Source: Elusimicrobiota bacterium (lineage in GTDB: Bacteria > Elusimicrobiota > Elusimicrobia > UBA1565). Taken from it: a DNA stretch of 64,000 nt. The position numbers were made by a program, and so were the translations under genes. Positions within the stretch are counted from its first letter, which is position 1. The number at the start of each line of letters is the position of its first letter. The stretch spans positions 32,931 to 96,930 of the forward strand of contig JACPXC010000029.1 of NCBI GenBank assembly GCA_016196755.1, written 5' to 3'. Under the pieces are notes generated by a model. The model was not told the DNA's origin. It searched no databases and saw only the letters and a list, made by a program, of their open reading frames with translations. Positions 33,158-41,927 of the stretch are shown here, piece by piece.

Positions 33158-34179
33158 CAGGCAGGGTCCGCGAAGACGCGCAGGCGGCTGACGCCGCCGT
33201 CGGGGAAGATGTTGAGGCGCAGGTGGCTGTAGGCCTTCGCCGCGTTCCGGAGCTGGCGGTCGAAGCGATGCCTGGTATGGGCCTTGAGCCGCGTGCGCGG
33301 CAGGACTTCCGTCCAGGCGAGGCCCGGTCCCTTCGCGCGCTGGACGTCGCAGCCCAGGTCGAATGCGTCGGCGGCGGCGGGCCCGGGCAGGCGGACGCCG
33401 TCGATCGAGCAGCTCTCGGGGAAGTTGCCCTTGTAGTGGTCGGTGTCGACCTCGACGCGCCGGAGCTTGCCGGCGCGGCCCAGCGCCACGACGATCCAGT
33501 CGTGGCCGGGGACGCGCTTGCGGCGGGTCTCCCAGCCTCCGCCCATGTTCCTGGCTCGGCCTGGGTAGAGCAGGTTGTCCTTGAGGCCGAAGTAGGAGTC
33601 GCTGGCGGCGCACACCGTACCGCCGTTGGCCGCGGCGGCCAGGTCGAGCGGCGCCTTCGAGCGCAGCAGGGCCTTCCAGTCCGGCAGGACGACGCCGTGG
33701 GCGCGCAGGCGGGCCACGCCTCCGTCTGGGAAGATGTTGAGGCGCAGGTGGGTGATGCGTCCGGCGTAACCGGAGGGGAAGAGGTTCCGGGTACCTCCCT
33801 TGAGGCGGGCCTTGGCCACGAGCTCATGCCAGGGGCCGGTCCCCTCCCGTCCCTCCACCGAGGCGAACTCCGGGTAGTTGCCGGTGAAGTAGTTGGTGTC
33901 GATGTCTAAGCCGGCCACCGAACCCGGCAGGCCGAGCTTCACCACGCACCAGTCGTGGCCGGGGACGCGTTTGCGGCGCGATTCCCAGCCGTCCATCCAC
34001 TTGCCGCGCGGCGTAAACTTCTCGGGCAGGAAGACCCCGCGCCCGGGCCTGAGGAGGTTCTCCTTGCCGGCGAAGAACTCGTCGGAGGCCTGCAGGGCCT
34101 TGCCGCCGACCTCTTCGGCGGCGAGGTCGATGAGCTCGGTGAACGCCACGCGGATCCCGCCGGTCTCGCCTGCGATCAT
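33157..34179 (-). CDS. alc: allantoicase
   Basis: A 340-residue protein made of two similar allantoicase domains. The motif WESRRKRVPGHDWCVVKLG in the first half recurs as WETRRKRVPGHDWIVVALG in the second, and THLRLNIFPDGGVARLRAHG recurs as SHLRLNIFPDGGVSRLRVFA. It hydrolyses allantoate to ureidoglycolate and urea, linking AllB and AllA. The gene overlaps allB by 4 bases and shares one base with uraD. Confidence 0.95.
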   Translation of the reverse strand: MIAGETGGIRVAFTELIDLAAEEVGGKALQASDEFFAGKENLLRPGRGVFLPEKFTPRGKWMDGWESRRKRVPGHDWCVVKLGLPGSVAGLDIDTNYFTGNYPEFASVEGREGTGPWHELVAKARLKGGTRNLFPSGYAGRITHLRLNIFPDGGVARLRAHGVVLPDWKALLRSKAPLDLAAAANGGTVCAASDSYFGLKDNLLYPGRARNMGGGWETRRKRVPGHDWIVVALGRAGKLRRVEVDTDHYKGNFPESCSIDGVRLPGPAAADAFDLGCDVQRAKGPGLAWTEVLPRTRLKAHTRHRFDRQLRNAAKAYSHLRLNIFPDGGVSRLRVFADPA

Positions 34180-35525
34180 AGAGCCGCCCCCTCGCGCGCC
34201 AGAGCGCGCCCTTCCGGCTTGCCGATGAACGAGCCCTTCTCGTAGACCAGCCGGCCGCGCAGATAGGTGGCTGTGACGATGCCGCGCAACACGCGGCCCC
34301 GGTAAGGCGTCACTTTATGCCGGTGGTGGATGGTCGCCGCTGCCGGAGAGAACTCGGCGTCCGGGTCGAAGACCATGAAATCGGCGTCGTGCCCGGGGAC
34401 CAGGGCGCCCTTGCGGGCGCCGAGTCCGGCCAAACGCGCCGTGGCGGCCGACATCCATTCGCCGAGGCGCTCGAGGCCGAGGCCGCGCTCGCGCATGCCG
34501 GTCCAGACCGCGGGGAGGCCGAACTGCACCCCGGAGATGCCGCCCCAGGCTCTATGGAAATCGCCGCTCTCCATGACCTTGAGCGCCGGCTCGCAGGGGC
34601 TGTGGTCGGAGACGACGCAGGAGAGCGTGCCGTCGGCCAGGCCCGCCCACAAGCGCTCGCGGTTCTCGGCCTCGCGGATCGGCGGGGCGCACTTGAAGTG
34701 GGTGGCGCCGTCGGCGATCTCCTCGGCGACGAAGCTCAGGTAGTGCGGGCAGGTCTCGGCAGTGAACGGCAGGCCCTCGGCGCGCGCGGCGGCTATCGTC
34801 GCCAGGGCGTCGGCGCTGGAGAGGTGGACGATGTGCACCGCGCAGCCGGTCTCGCGGCAGAGGCGGACCATCAGCGCGATGGCCTCGTTCTCCCAGGTCC
34901 GCGGGCGCGAGGCCAGGTAGCCGGCGTATCCCCGGTTGTCCTTGGGAGCCGGGGCGGGAACGCAGCTGAGTTCGGCATGGACGAGCAAGGGCACGCCGCG
35001 CCGAGCCAGGATCGGCATCGCCTCGCGGAGGTCGGCCTCGGCGGCCATCGGGAACTCGGGCACTCCGGAGTCGATCAGGAAGCATTTAAATCCCGCGGCT
35101 CCCGCGTCGATCATGGGCTCGAGCTCCGCGGCGTTGCCGGGCACGACCCCGCCCCAGAAACCGTAGTCGACCCAGCAGGCGCCCTCGGCCGCGGCAGCCT
35201 TGGCCTTGAGCCCGGCCAAGGTGGTCGTGGGGGGGATCGAGTTGAGCGGCATGTCGACGATGGCCGTCACGCCGCCCGCGGCCGCCGCGCGCGTCGCGGT
35301 GGCAAATCCCTCCCAAGAGGTGCGGCCCGGCTCGTTGACGTGGACGTGGGTCTCGACGATCCCAGGCAGCACGATGCGGTCTCCGGTCTCGATGAGCGGG
35401 ATGCCGTACGGTTCCTCTCCAGGTCCGGCCAACGCGGCGATACGGCCGCCCGACACGAGCAGGGTCCCGCGGCGCAGGCCGTCGGGGGTCAGCAGGCGGC
35501 CGCGGACGGCGAGGTCGACCTTCAC
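34176..35525 (-). CDS. allB: allantoinase
   Basis: A 449-residue cyclic amidohydrolase. The metal site is complete: PGIVETHVHVNEPGRTSWEG (His pair), AGFKCFL (carboxylated Lys), VHAEL, and VVSDHSPCEPALK near the C-terminus. The last motif is diagnostic for allantoinases rather than dihydroorotases. It hydrolyses allantoin to allantoate. The start is a GTG that overlaps the puuD stop codon by 3 bases (GTGA); the much longer upstream reading frame belongs to shadow sequence inside puuD. Confidence 0.94.
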   Translation of the reverse strand: MKVDLAVRGRLLTPDGLRRGTLLVSGGRIAALAGPGEEPYGIPLIETGDRIVLPGIVETHVHVNEPGRTSWEGFATATRAAAAGGVTAIVDMPLNSIPPTTTLAGLKAKAAAAEGACWVDYGFWGGVVPGNAAELEPMIDAGAAGFKCFLIDSGVPEFPMAAEADLREAMPILARRGVPLLVHAELSCVPAPAPKDNRGYAGYLASRPRTWENEAIALMVRLCRETGCAVHIVHLSSADALATIAAARAEGLPFTAETCPHYLSFVAEEIADGATHFKCAPPIREAENRERLWAGLADGTLSCVVSDHSPCEPALKVMESGDFHRAWGGISGVQFGLPAVWTGMRERGLGLERLGEWMSAATARLAGLGARKGALVPGHDADFMVFDPDAEFSPAAATIHHRHKVTPYRGRVLRGIVTATYLRGRLVYEKGSFIGKPEGRALAREGAAL

Positions 35526-36337
35526 AGCACGTCTCGGATGAGCTTGGCCGCGCCCCAGCCCAACAGGGTGACGCCGGCCAGCACGGCCCAACCGTACTCG
35601 GTGCCGAAGGTCGTCGCGGGGTAGTGGTTCGAGATCATCGTGAAGATCAGAGGCACCGACATGTAGGTGTTGTGCTTGGAGCAGCGGCCGGCAAGCGCCG
35701 CCAGGCGCTGGTCGGGCGTGCCGCCGGCCTTGGTGATGGCGATCATGCGCGCCTGGTTGGGCAGGATGATCATCCAGACGTTTGTGACCATGATGGTGCC
35801 GAACATCGCCCCGATGTGGAGATAGACCGCGCGGTCGCTCAAGTAGCGGCCTAGGCCCCAGGCCAGCGCCGTCACGAGCACCAGGGAGACGGCGGCGCCC
35901 AGCGGCTCGACCTGGGCCAACGGCGAGCGCCACAGGAGGTGGTAGACGGCAAGGCCGAGGACGAGGACGCCCAGCGAGACGGCCACGCCCTGCGCGCGCG
36001 AGAGCTCCGAGCCATACTCGAGCAGCGGCGCCCCGTTCCAGTACACGAGGGCCAGAAGGGCCATCCCGCTGAGCCAGGTCGTCATCGCCTCCCAGCGGAA
36101 CCAGTGCAGGACCTTGGGCATGATCTCGGGCCACTTCTGCTTCTCGACCAGATAGAACCCGCCGCCGTGGACCATCCAGAGCTCGCCGGAGATGTTCTCC
36201 TTGCCCTGGCCGGTGGGCGGGGTCAGGGTGCGCTCCATCCAGTTGAAGAGGTAGGTGGTGCCGATCCACATGATGCCGGCGATGACATGGACCCAGCGCA
36301 CCAGGAGGCTCAGCCAATCGCTTAAGACCGGGTCCAT
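35522..36337 (-). CDS. puuD: membrane urate hydroxylase PuuD, without its cytochrome domain
   Basis: A 271-residue integral membrane protein with about eight predicted helices and several conserved His and Trp residues: VRWVHVIAGIMWIGTTYLFN, KVLHWFRWEAMTTWL, YLHIGAMFGTIMVTNVWMII. This is the DUF989 membrane part of PuuD, the cofactor-dependent urate oxidase first found in Agrobacterium. Typical PuuD (about 400 residues) carries a C-terminal cytochrome c domain, absent here; a separate cytochrome c gene lies just upstream in the operon. It should pass electrons from urate to the respiratory chain, giving 5-hydroxyisourate without peroxide. Confidence 0.9.
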   Translation of the reverse strand: MDPVLSDWLSLLVRWVHVIAGIMWIGTTYLFNWMERTLTPPTGQGKENISGELWMVHGGGFYLVEKQKWPEIMPKVLHWFRWEAMTTWLSGMALLALVYWNGAPLLEYGSELSRAQGVAVSLGVLVLGLAVYHLLWRSPLAQVEPLGAAVSLVLVTALAWGLGRYLSDRAVYLHIGAMFGTIMVTNVWMIILPNQARMIAITKAGGTPDQRLAALAGRCSKHNTYMSVPLIFTMISNHYPATTFGTEYGWAVLAGVTLLGWGAAKLIRDVL

Positions 36338-36338
36338 G

Positions 36339-36983
36339 TCACCACTCCTCGCGCGGCTGGTCCGCGCCCAGCGACAGCAGGTAGGCCGCCACGGCCGAGA
36401 TCTCGTCGTCGGCGAGCTTCTCGCCCCAGGCCGGCATCCGCACCAGCGGCGCCGAGACGGCGGGGTCTTTCGCGGCCGGGACTGAGCCGCGGCGGATCTT
36501 CGCGGCCAGCTCGGCCGGCGAGAAGGTCTCGGCGACCTTGGCGAGGGCGGGAATGGCGTCGCCGGGGACGTTGTTGTTGGGGTGGCCGCCCGCGCCCTTG
36601 GCGCCGTGGCAGGCCACGCAGCCGGCGCGTAGATAGACCGCGCGTCCGCGGGTCACCGGGTCGCCGGCCGGGGTCGGGTGATAGTCGGGGCCATCGAGAG
36701 ATGCCAGGTAGTCGACCAAAGCCGCGCGGGCCGCGGGCTTCAGGGCGAACTCCGGCATCATGGTGTCGTTCTTCCAGGTCCGGGGGACGGCGAGCCAGAG
36801 GTCTAGCCACTCCCGATTGCGGCGGAAGCCCACCAGGCTCAGGTCGGGTCCGGAGTTCCCGCCGACGCCGCCCACCCGGTGGCAGGCCGCGCAGCCCGCG
36901 GCGTCGAAGAGCTCCTTACCTGGTAAAGTTGCCTCAGCGGGCTGGACGGCGGCGAGGAAGACGGCGACCCAGAGCGCGCGCAT
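36339..36983 (-). CDS. dihaem cytochrome c, electron acceptor of PuuD
   Basis: A 214-residue exported protein with a signal peptide (about residues 1-18) and two CxxCH haem sites, CAACH and CVACH. Each has its distal Met in a later loop (NDTMMPEF; VRMPAWGEKL). It therefore resembles a tandem class I cytochrome c of the periplasm. Its stop codon is one base from the puuD start, so it is the first gene of the urate operon and very probably replaces the fused cytochrome domain of other PuuD proteins. A TAAAAT box lies 11 bases before the ATG, with no convincing -35. Confidence 0.92.
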   Translation of the reverse strand: MRALWVAVFLAAVQPAEATLPGKELFDAAGCAACHRVGGVGGNSGPDLSLVGFRRNREWLDLWLAVPRTWKNDTMMPEFALKPAARAALVDYLASLDGPDYHPTPAGDPVTRGRAVYLRAGCVACHGAKGAGGHPNNNVPGDAIPALAKVAETFSPAELAAKIRRGSVPAAKDPAVSAPLVRMPAWGEKLADDEISAVAAYLLSLGADQPREEW

Positions 36984-37128
36984 AGCGGAGACGCATTTTA
37001 CCTAATAAGGAAAAGGCCCGACCTTATCTTAATCTTTGAATTTCAAAACTCCGGCACACAAGCTGGGCCTTAAGACCTATATTGCTCTTGGGCCATTTGA
37101 ACCAGAATGGTTGCCGTGAGAGGTAACC

Positions 37129-38151
37129 ATGACACGAATACGTTTCGTTCACGCGTTCGTCGTATGCGTCGCCTTCCGGTCCGCAGCGCTGGCCCAGACC
37201 CCACCGGCGGCACCCGCTAGCAAGAAGGTCCTCATGGCCGCCATGGGGGACTCGATCTCCGCGGCCCTGTTCGCGGGCACCTCGCTGGACGACTCTACCG
37301 CCACGGTCACCGTCGACGAGGTGACGGCCAGCTGGCGCGGCTGGAGCTTCTTCGAGCGCAAGGACACCCTGTCCTGGTCCTCCGGCAAGGACATCAACTC
37401 GCACTACATGCGCCTGCGCGACTACCTCAAGTCCACCGAGGGGCTCGAGCTCGAGGTCATCAACACCGCGGCCACCGGCAACCGCGCCGAGGACCTGCTC
37501 GGCCAGGCCCGCCAGGTCGCCGACGCCATGCGCTCCGGCGAGTACCGCGCCCTCAAGTACGTCACCCTCATGGTGGGAGCCAACGACGTCTGCTCCGGGG
37601 AGACCGCCGAAGGCACGCCCAGCGGGGTCATGCGCGGCTCGATCAAGGCCGCCCTGGCCGTGCTGGCCGCGGTGCCCCAGCAGGAGCCGGTGCGCGTCCT
37701 CGTGTCGGGCATCCCGAACGTGCCCACCGTGTCGAGCTTCCGAAACGAGGGCATCATGCTCGGCCTGACCTGCGGCGGGCTCTGGGTCCGGGCCGGCATC
37801 TGCGACGGCATGCTGGGCTGGAGCAACGAGAGCGAACTCCACCAGCGGGTCGACATCGTGCGCGGCCGCAACGACGTCATCAAGCAGGCGGTGGCGGAGG
37901 CGGCGCTCGAGAACCCCAACCTCAAGCTGCACTACACCGAGCGCATCTTCAACCAGACCTACGTGACGACCGACATGGCGGTGGACTGCTTCCACCCCAA
38001 CGAGCGCTCCCAGCGCCGCATCGCCGAGGAGCTCTGGAAGGAGCAGGTGTGGTTCCCGCCGACGGAGGAGGTCCAGACCGTGAACGGACAGCGGCTGCAG
38101 GCGGCCGGCGAGCGCGTCGGCGGGATGCTGGGCTCCCTGCCGTCCTTCTAA
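37129..38151 (+). CDS. secreted SGNH/GDSL hydrolase
   Basis: A 340-residue exported protein with a signal peptide (about residues 1-23). The SGNH catalytic blocks are all present: GDSIS (nucleophile Ser), TAATGNRAEDLLGQ (Gly), VGANDVC (Asn) and VDCFHPNERSQ (Asp and His). These enzymes are esterases or lipases acting on lipids, acetylated sugars or similar; the substrate is unknown. A GAGAGG site sits 5 bases before the ATG. The 145-base region before it, shared with the divergent urate operon, holds no gene. A strong hairpin follows the stop codon. Confidence 0.9.
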   Translation: MTRIRFVHAFVVCVAFRSAALAQTPPAAPASKKVLMAAMGDSISAALFAGTSLDDSTATVTVDEVTASWRGWSFFERKDTLSWSSGKDINSHYMRLRDYLKSTEGLELEVINTAATGNRAEDLLGQARQVADAMRSGEYRALKYVTLMVGANDVCSGETAEGTPSGVMRGSIKAALAVLAAVPQQEPVRVLVSGIPNVPTVSSFRNEGIMLGLTCGGLWVRAGICDGMLGWSNESELHQRVDIVRGRNDVIKQAVAEAALENPNLKLHYTERIFNQTYVTTDMAVDCFHPNERSQRRIAEELWKEQVWFPPTEEVQTVNGQRLQAAGERVGGMLGSLPSF

Positions 38152-38154
38152 TCG

Positions 38155-38179
38155 TTACTTAGGGCCTGTTCCTAAGTAA
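38155..38179. terminator. bidirectional hairpin between convergent genes
   Basis: TTACTTAGG (38155-38163) and CCTAAGTAA (38171-38179) are perfect 9-base arms with a 7-base loop, fitted exactly between the SGNH stop (38151) and the GspE stop (38180). It lacks a long T-run, so it is an imperfect intrinsic terminator for both strands. Confidence 0.6.
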
Positions 38180-40024
38180 TCAGCCCACCCCGACTCGCAG
38201 GGCCTCCTGCACGGAGATGATCCCCTGCTTGGCCAGGTCCATGGCGTTCTCTCTCAGGGACCGCATGCCTTCCTCGCGGGCCAGGGCCTCCACCGCGGCG
38301 GCCGAGGGATCGAGCATGAGCTGCTTCATGCGCGCGCTCTGGACCGGCAGGACCTCCATGATCGGCCGCCGGCCGCGGCTGCCGCCGCCGTGGCATTCCT
38401 CGCAGCCGCGGCCTTTGAAGGTGATGCCGATCTTCTCGGCCTCCTCGGCCTTGATGCCCAGCGCCATGAGTTCCTCGGGCTTGACCTCCACGCGGCAGGA
38501 GGGGCACATGACGCGGGCCAGGCGCTGGGCGATGATCATGCGCAGGGACGACGCCAAGAGGAAGGGCGCCACGCCCATGTGGCGCAGGCGCAGGACGGTG
38601 GAGGGGGCGTCGTTGGTGTGCAGGGTGGAGAGCACGATGTGCCCGGTCATGGCCGCCTTGGCGGCGATCTCGGCGGTCTCGAGGTCGCGGATCTCGCCGA
38701 CCAGGATGACGTCGGGGTCCTGGCGCAGGAAGGCGCGCAGGGCCTTCTCGAAGGTGAAGCCGGCGGCCGGGCAGACCGGCACCTGGGTCAGGCCGGGGAG
38801 GTTGTACTCGATGGGGTCCTCGGCGGTGAGGACGTTGCGGTCGGGGGTGTTGAGCTCCTTGAGCATCGTGTAGAGGGTCGTGGTCTTGCCGCTGCCGGTG
38901 GGCCCCGTCACGAGGACCAGGCCGCAGGAACTGCGGATGGCCTCCTGGACGGCGGCCAGGTCGCGCTCGGTGAACCCCAGGGATGCGGCGTCGCCCTTGA
39001 GCTTGCCGCCGCCCAGGACGCGCATGACGATCTTCTCTCCGTGGGCCGAGGGCAGGCTCGAGACCCGGAACTCGACGACGGCGCCGGCGCCGATGGTGAC
39101 CTTGAAGCGCCCGTCGAGCGGCAGGCGGCGCTCGGTGATGTCCATGTTGGCCATGATCTTGAGCCGCGAGCTGATCCCCGACGAGACGATCCGCGGCAGG
39201 CGCATGAGGGCGTGCATGTCGCCGTCGATGCGGACCCGGACCCGGAGTTCGCGCTCCTGGGGCTCGATGTGGATGTCGCTGGCGCGCACGTTGAGCGCCT
39301 TGAGGAGGATGCCGTTGACGAGCTTGACCACCGGCGCCGAGTTGGCCTCGATGTTGATCCCGTAGGCGCTCGTCTTGGCCGTGTCCTCGACGACGGCGAC
39401 CTCGCCGACCGCCTCGCTCATGGCGCCTTTGAGGTCGCCGAGCTCCGGTACCGCCGACTCGCCTCCCGGTTCTTCCTCCGACTCCTCGTCCTCGACCGCC
39501 GGCGCCCCGGCGAAGTCCATGCTCTCGAGGCCCGCGCTCTCCTCCGCGGCTTCCGCGGCCGGGGCCTCGGCGGGCGCCTCCACCAGCGCCACCGCCGCAT
39601 CGCCCTGCGCCTCGGCCTCCGCCCCCCCGTAGAGCAGCGGGTAGGCCGTGTCGAGCAGGAGCGGGTCGGTCAGGAATGCCTCGATCTGGCGGCCGGTGTG
39701 GCCGGCCAGGCGCTCGAGCTCGAGGTCGTCGACCTCGTTGGCGAAGGCCACGCTGAGGACGGTGCCGTTGTCGAACACCGGCAGGCACTTGAGCTGGAAG
39801 GCCAGTTCCCCGGGCAGGAGTTGGGCCAGGTCGCGGTCGAGTCCCTCGGGCACGAAGTCCTCGATCGTGTCGGGCAAGGACAACAGCTCGAGGAGCTGGC
39901 GGCCGGTGGCGAATCCTGAGTTGATCGCCACCGGCCCGAGAGCCCCGCCCGCCGCGCGGCAGTTCTCGACCTGCTCCGCGCTCAAGAGCCCCTGAGAGAC
40001 CAGGACCTCGGCTAGACGCGGCAC
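38180..40024 (-). CDS. PilB/GspE-type secretion or pilus assembly ATPase
   Basis: A 614-residue ATPase. The N-terminal about 150 residues contain a MshEN-like domain. The core has Walker A GPTGSGKTTTLYTML, the Asp box EDPIEYNLPGLTQV, Walker B PDVILVGEIRDLETAEIAAK and the His box HIVLSTLHTNDAPSTV. The zinc-binding four-Cys element of GspE/PilB is present (CPSC then CEEC). It powers assembly of type IV pili or a type II pseudopilus. No other secretion gene is nearby. It follows, by overlap of 13 bases, a receiver gene and a histidine kinase, which is unusual and suggests direct control. Confidence 0.93.
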   Translation of the reverse strand: MPRLAEVLVSQGLLSAEQVENCRAAGGALGPVAINSGFATGRQLLELLSLPDTIEDFVPEGLDRDLAQLLPGELAFQLKCLPVFDNGTVLSVAFANEVDDLELERLAGHTGRQIEAFLTDPLLLDTAYPLLYGGAEAEAQGDAAVALVEAPAEAPAAEAAEESAGLESMDFAGAPAVEDEESEEEPGGESAVPELGDLKGAMSEAVGEVAVVEDTAKTSAYGINIEANSAPVVKLVNGILLKALNVRASDIHIEPQERELRVRVRIDGDMHALMRLPRIVSSGISSRLKIMANMDITERRLPLDGRFKVTIGAGAVVEFRVSSLPSAHGEKIVMRVLGGGKLKGDAASLGFTERDLAAVQEAIRSSCGLVLVTGPTGSGKTTTLYTMLKELNTPDRNVLTAEDPIEYNLPGLTQVPVCPAAGFTFEKALRAFLRQDPDVILVGEIRDLETAEIAAKAAMTGHIVLSTLHTNDAPSTVLRLRHMGVAPFLLASSLRMIIAQRLARVMCPSCRVEVKPEELMALGIKAEEAEKIGITFKGRGCEECHGGGSRGRRPIMEVLPVQSARMKQLMLDPSAAAVEALAREEGMRSLRENAMDLAKQGIISVQEALRVGVG

Positions 40025-40443
40025 GCAGCCGCCGTCGCCGCGCTCGCCAACGCCGGCTTCTTGGGCGCCGGGGCCAGCGCCCCTATCAGGCTGCCGATCG
40101 TGGACACCAGCGCCCCGGCCTGCACCGGCTTGGCCAGGAAGGTCACGCCCTGCAGGCTCATGTAGTCCTTGAAGCAGGGGTCGAACTTCCTCGAGGAGAG
40201 CATGATGACCGGTACCCGGCAGAGCGCCGGGTCGGTGCGGAACTCGGCCACCGCCTCGTAGCCCTTCATCTGAGGCATCGTGTGGTCGATGAGGATGAGG
40301 TTCGGCGTGCGTTTGCGCGCCGCGACCAGACCCTCTTCCGCGCCCGCGGCCTCGGCCAGTTCGCAGTCGTACTGGCGCAGGAGCAGGCGCACGAGCTTGC
40401 GCTCGTCTTTCATATCGTCGATGACGAGGATCAGCGGCTTCAT
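40012..40443 (-). CDS. single-domain response regulator linked to the GspE-like ATPase
   Basis: A receiver of about 143 residues. The acidic pair is in VIDDMKDERK, the phosphoacceptor Asp in ILIDHTMPQMKGYE, the Ser in MLSSRK and the Lys in LAKPVQ. A 25-residue Ala/Pro tail follows the domain. The ATG overlaps the kinase stop codon by 4 bases and its 3' end overlaps the ATPase gene. It has no DNA-binding output and may act on the ATPase or another partner by contact. Confidence 0.88.
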   Translation of the reverse strand: MKPLILVIDDMKDERKLVRLLLRQYDCELAEAAGAEEGLVAARKRTPNLILIDHTMPQMKGYEAVAEFRTDPALCRVPVIMLSSRKFDPCFKDYMSLQGVTFLAKPVQAGALVSTIGSLIGALAPAPKKPALASAATAAACRV

Positions 40444-41156
40444 GCGAGCACCTCCACCGAGCCGGCGCAGAGCGGCAGGGCGAAGGCGAAGGTCGAACCC
40501 GCGCCGACGTGAGAGTCGACCCATAAGTCTCCGCCGTGCTCCTCTAGTATCTCCTTGACGATGGCCAGCCCAAGGCCGGTGCCGGGCGCCTGGGGGCCCT
40601 CGCCGCGCCCCTGCGGGGCGCGCGCGAAGCGCTGGCAGAGGCCGTCTAGCGCCTCGGCGGGGATGCCGCAGCCGGTGTCGGCTACGAAGACCGAAGCCCG
40701 CCCGGCCCGGGCGGCCAGCGACACGCTGACCGTCCCGCCGGCCGGGGTGTACTTGAGGGCGTTGGAGACCAGGTTGGTCAGGACCCGGCGCATCCGGGCC
40801 TGGTCCATGAGGACCCGCGCCACGGGGGTCTCGATGCGGCCTGTCAGGGTCACCCCCCGGCGGCTGGCCATCAGCCGGAACATCTCCATCACGTCCTGCA
40901 CCACGGGCACGACGTCTTCCTCCACCATATCGGCCTCCCGAGTCCCGCTGCGGGCCTCTTCCAACCCTTCGTCGATGAAGGCCTGCAGGCGGCGCAGGCC
41001 CTCGAGGGCGGTGCCGACCACGTCGCGCTGCTCGCCGTTGAGGTCGCCGCACTCTCCGTCGAGCAGGCAGGCCAGGTAGCCCTCGGCCACGGCCAGCGGC
41101 GAGCGCAGGTCGTGGGAGAGGTCGTCGATCCGGTCGTCTAGGGTGGTCGATTGCAT
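40440..41156 (-). CDS. soluble sensor histidine kinase
   Basis: A short kinase of about 238 residues with no sensor or membrane part. It has HisKA (DLSHDLRSPLAVAEGYLACL), N-box NLVSNALKYTP, DTGCGIP and GTGLGLAIVKEILEEHGGDL. The ATG at 41156 is 6 bases after a TATCCT box (41168-41163); the longer upstream frame would run into the divergent gene. It starts an operon with a receiver and the GspE-like ATPase. Its input is presumably another protein. Confidence 0.88.
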   Translation of the reverse strand: MQSTTLDDRIDDLSHDLRSPLAVAEGYLACLLDGECGDLNGEQRDVVGTALEGLRRLQAFIDEGLEEARSGTREADMVEEDVVPVVQDVMEMFRLMASRRGVTLTGRIETPVARVLMDQARMRRVLTNLVSNALKYTPAGGTVSVSLAARAGRASVFVADTGCGIPAEALDGLCQRFARAPQGRGEGPQAPGTGLGLAIVKEILEEHGGDLWVDSHVGAGSTFAFALPLCAGSVEVLA

Positions 41157-41243
41157 GTCCACAGGATAAGGGGAACGTCTGACGGGACGCTGAACGGGGG
41201 ATGAACTTCTTTTGAACTCAAATTTCCTATCATCGGGCCGACC

Positions 41244-41927
41244 ATGCCCCAGCGCCTGCTCGTGGTAGACGACGTCCCCGAGATGGCCGCGGCCATCAAG
41301 ACCTATCTCTCCTCGCACGGCTTCACGGTCGTCACGGCTCATGGCGGTACGGAAGGACGGCTGCTCGCGGTGGACGGCAAGCCCGACCTCCTGCTCACCG
41401 ACGCCGACATGCCGGACCTAGACGGCCACGCCCTATGCCGAGCCCTCAAGCAGGACCCGCGCACCAAGTCCATGCCCATCATCATCATGTCGGGGACGAT
41501 GATGGACGAGGCCTCCGTGGTGGCCGGCCTCGAGGGCGGGGCCGACGACTACATCCTCAAGCCCTTCCCCATGAAGGTGCTCCTGGCGCGCATCCACGCC
41601 GTCCTGCGCCGCTTCACGCGGGCGCCCGACGCGGTCAAGACGCTCAAACGCCAGGGCCTTGAGCTCGACCCGGCCGCGCGCGAGGTGCGGGTCAAGGGCA
41701 AGGCCGTGGCCCTGACCCGCAAGGAGTTCGACGTCCTGGCCTTGCTCCTCGAGAAGGAGGGCCGCGTGCTGACCCCGGGCTACCTGCTCGAGGCGGTCTG
41801 GGGCTACGACCTGGCCGACTATAACGACCCTCAGACCGTCACCACCCACATCCATCGCCTGCGCAAGAAGATCGGCGCCGACTACGTCATCAACGTCCCC
41901 GGGCATGGCTACAAATTCGCCTCTTGA
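41244..41927 (+). CDS. OmpR/PhoB-family response regulator
   Basis: A 227-residue transcription factor. The receiver (about 1-120) has VVDDVPEM, phosphoacceptor Asp in LLLTDADMPDLDG, and Lys in ILKPFPMKVLLARI. The C-terminal winged helix (about 130-227) shows LTRKEFDVLALLLEKEGRVL and VTTHIHRLRKKIGADYVINV, then the usual YKF end. It is divergent from the soluble kinase gene and overlaps the start of a hybrid kinase by 23 bases, so its most likely partner is that hybrid kinase. A TATCAT box lies 10 bases before the ATG. Confidence 0.94.
   Translation: MPQRLLVVDDVPEMAAAIKTYLSSHGFTVVTAHGGTEGRLLAVDGKPDLLLTDADMPDLDGHALCRALKQDPRTKSMPIIIMSGTMMDEASVVAGLEGGADDYILKPFPMKVLLARIHAVLRRFTRAPDAVKTLKRQGLELDPAAREVRVKGKAVALTRKEFDVLALLLEKEGRVLTPGYLLEAVWGYDLADYNDPQTVTTHIHRLRKKIGADYVINVPGHGYKFAS

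Noticed and set aside
34176..36317. 713-codon reading of allantoinase
   Set aside because: The N-terminal extension runs through puuD in a wrong frame. The GTG at 35525 overlaps the puuD stop codon and begins the conserved allantoinase sequence.
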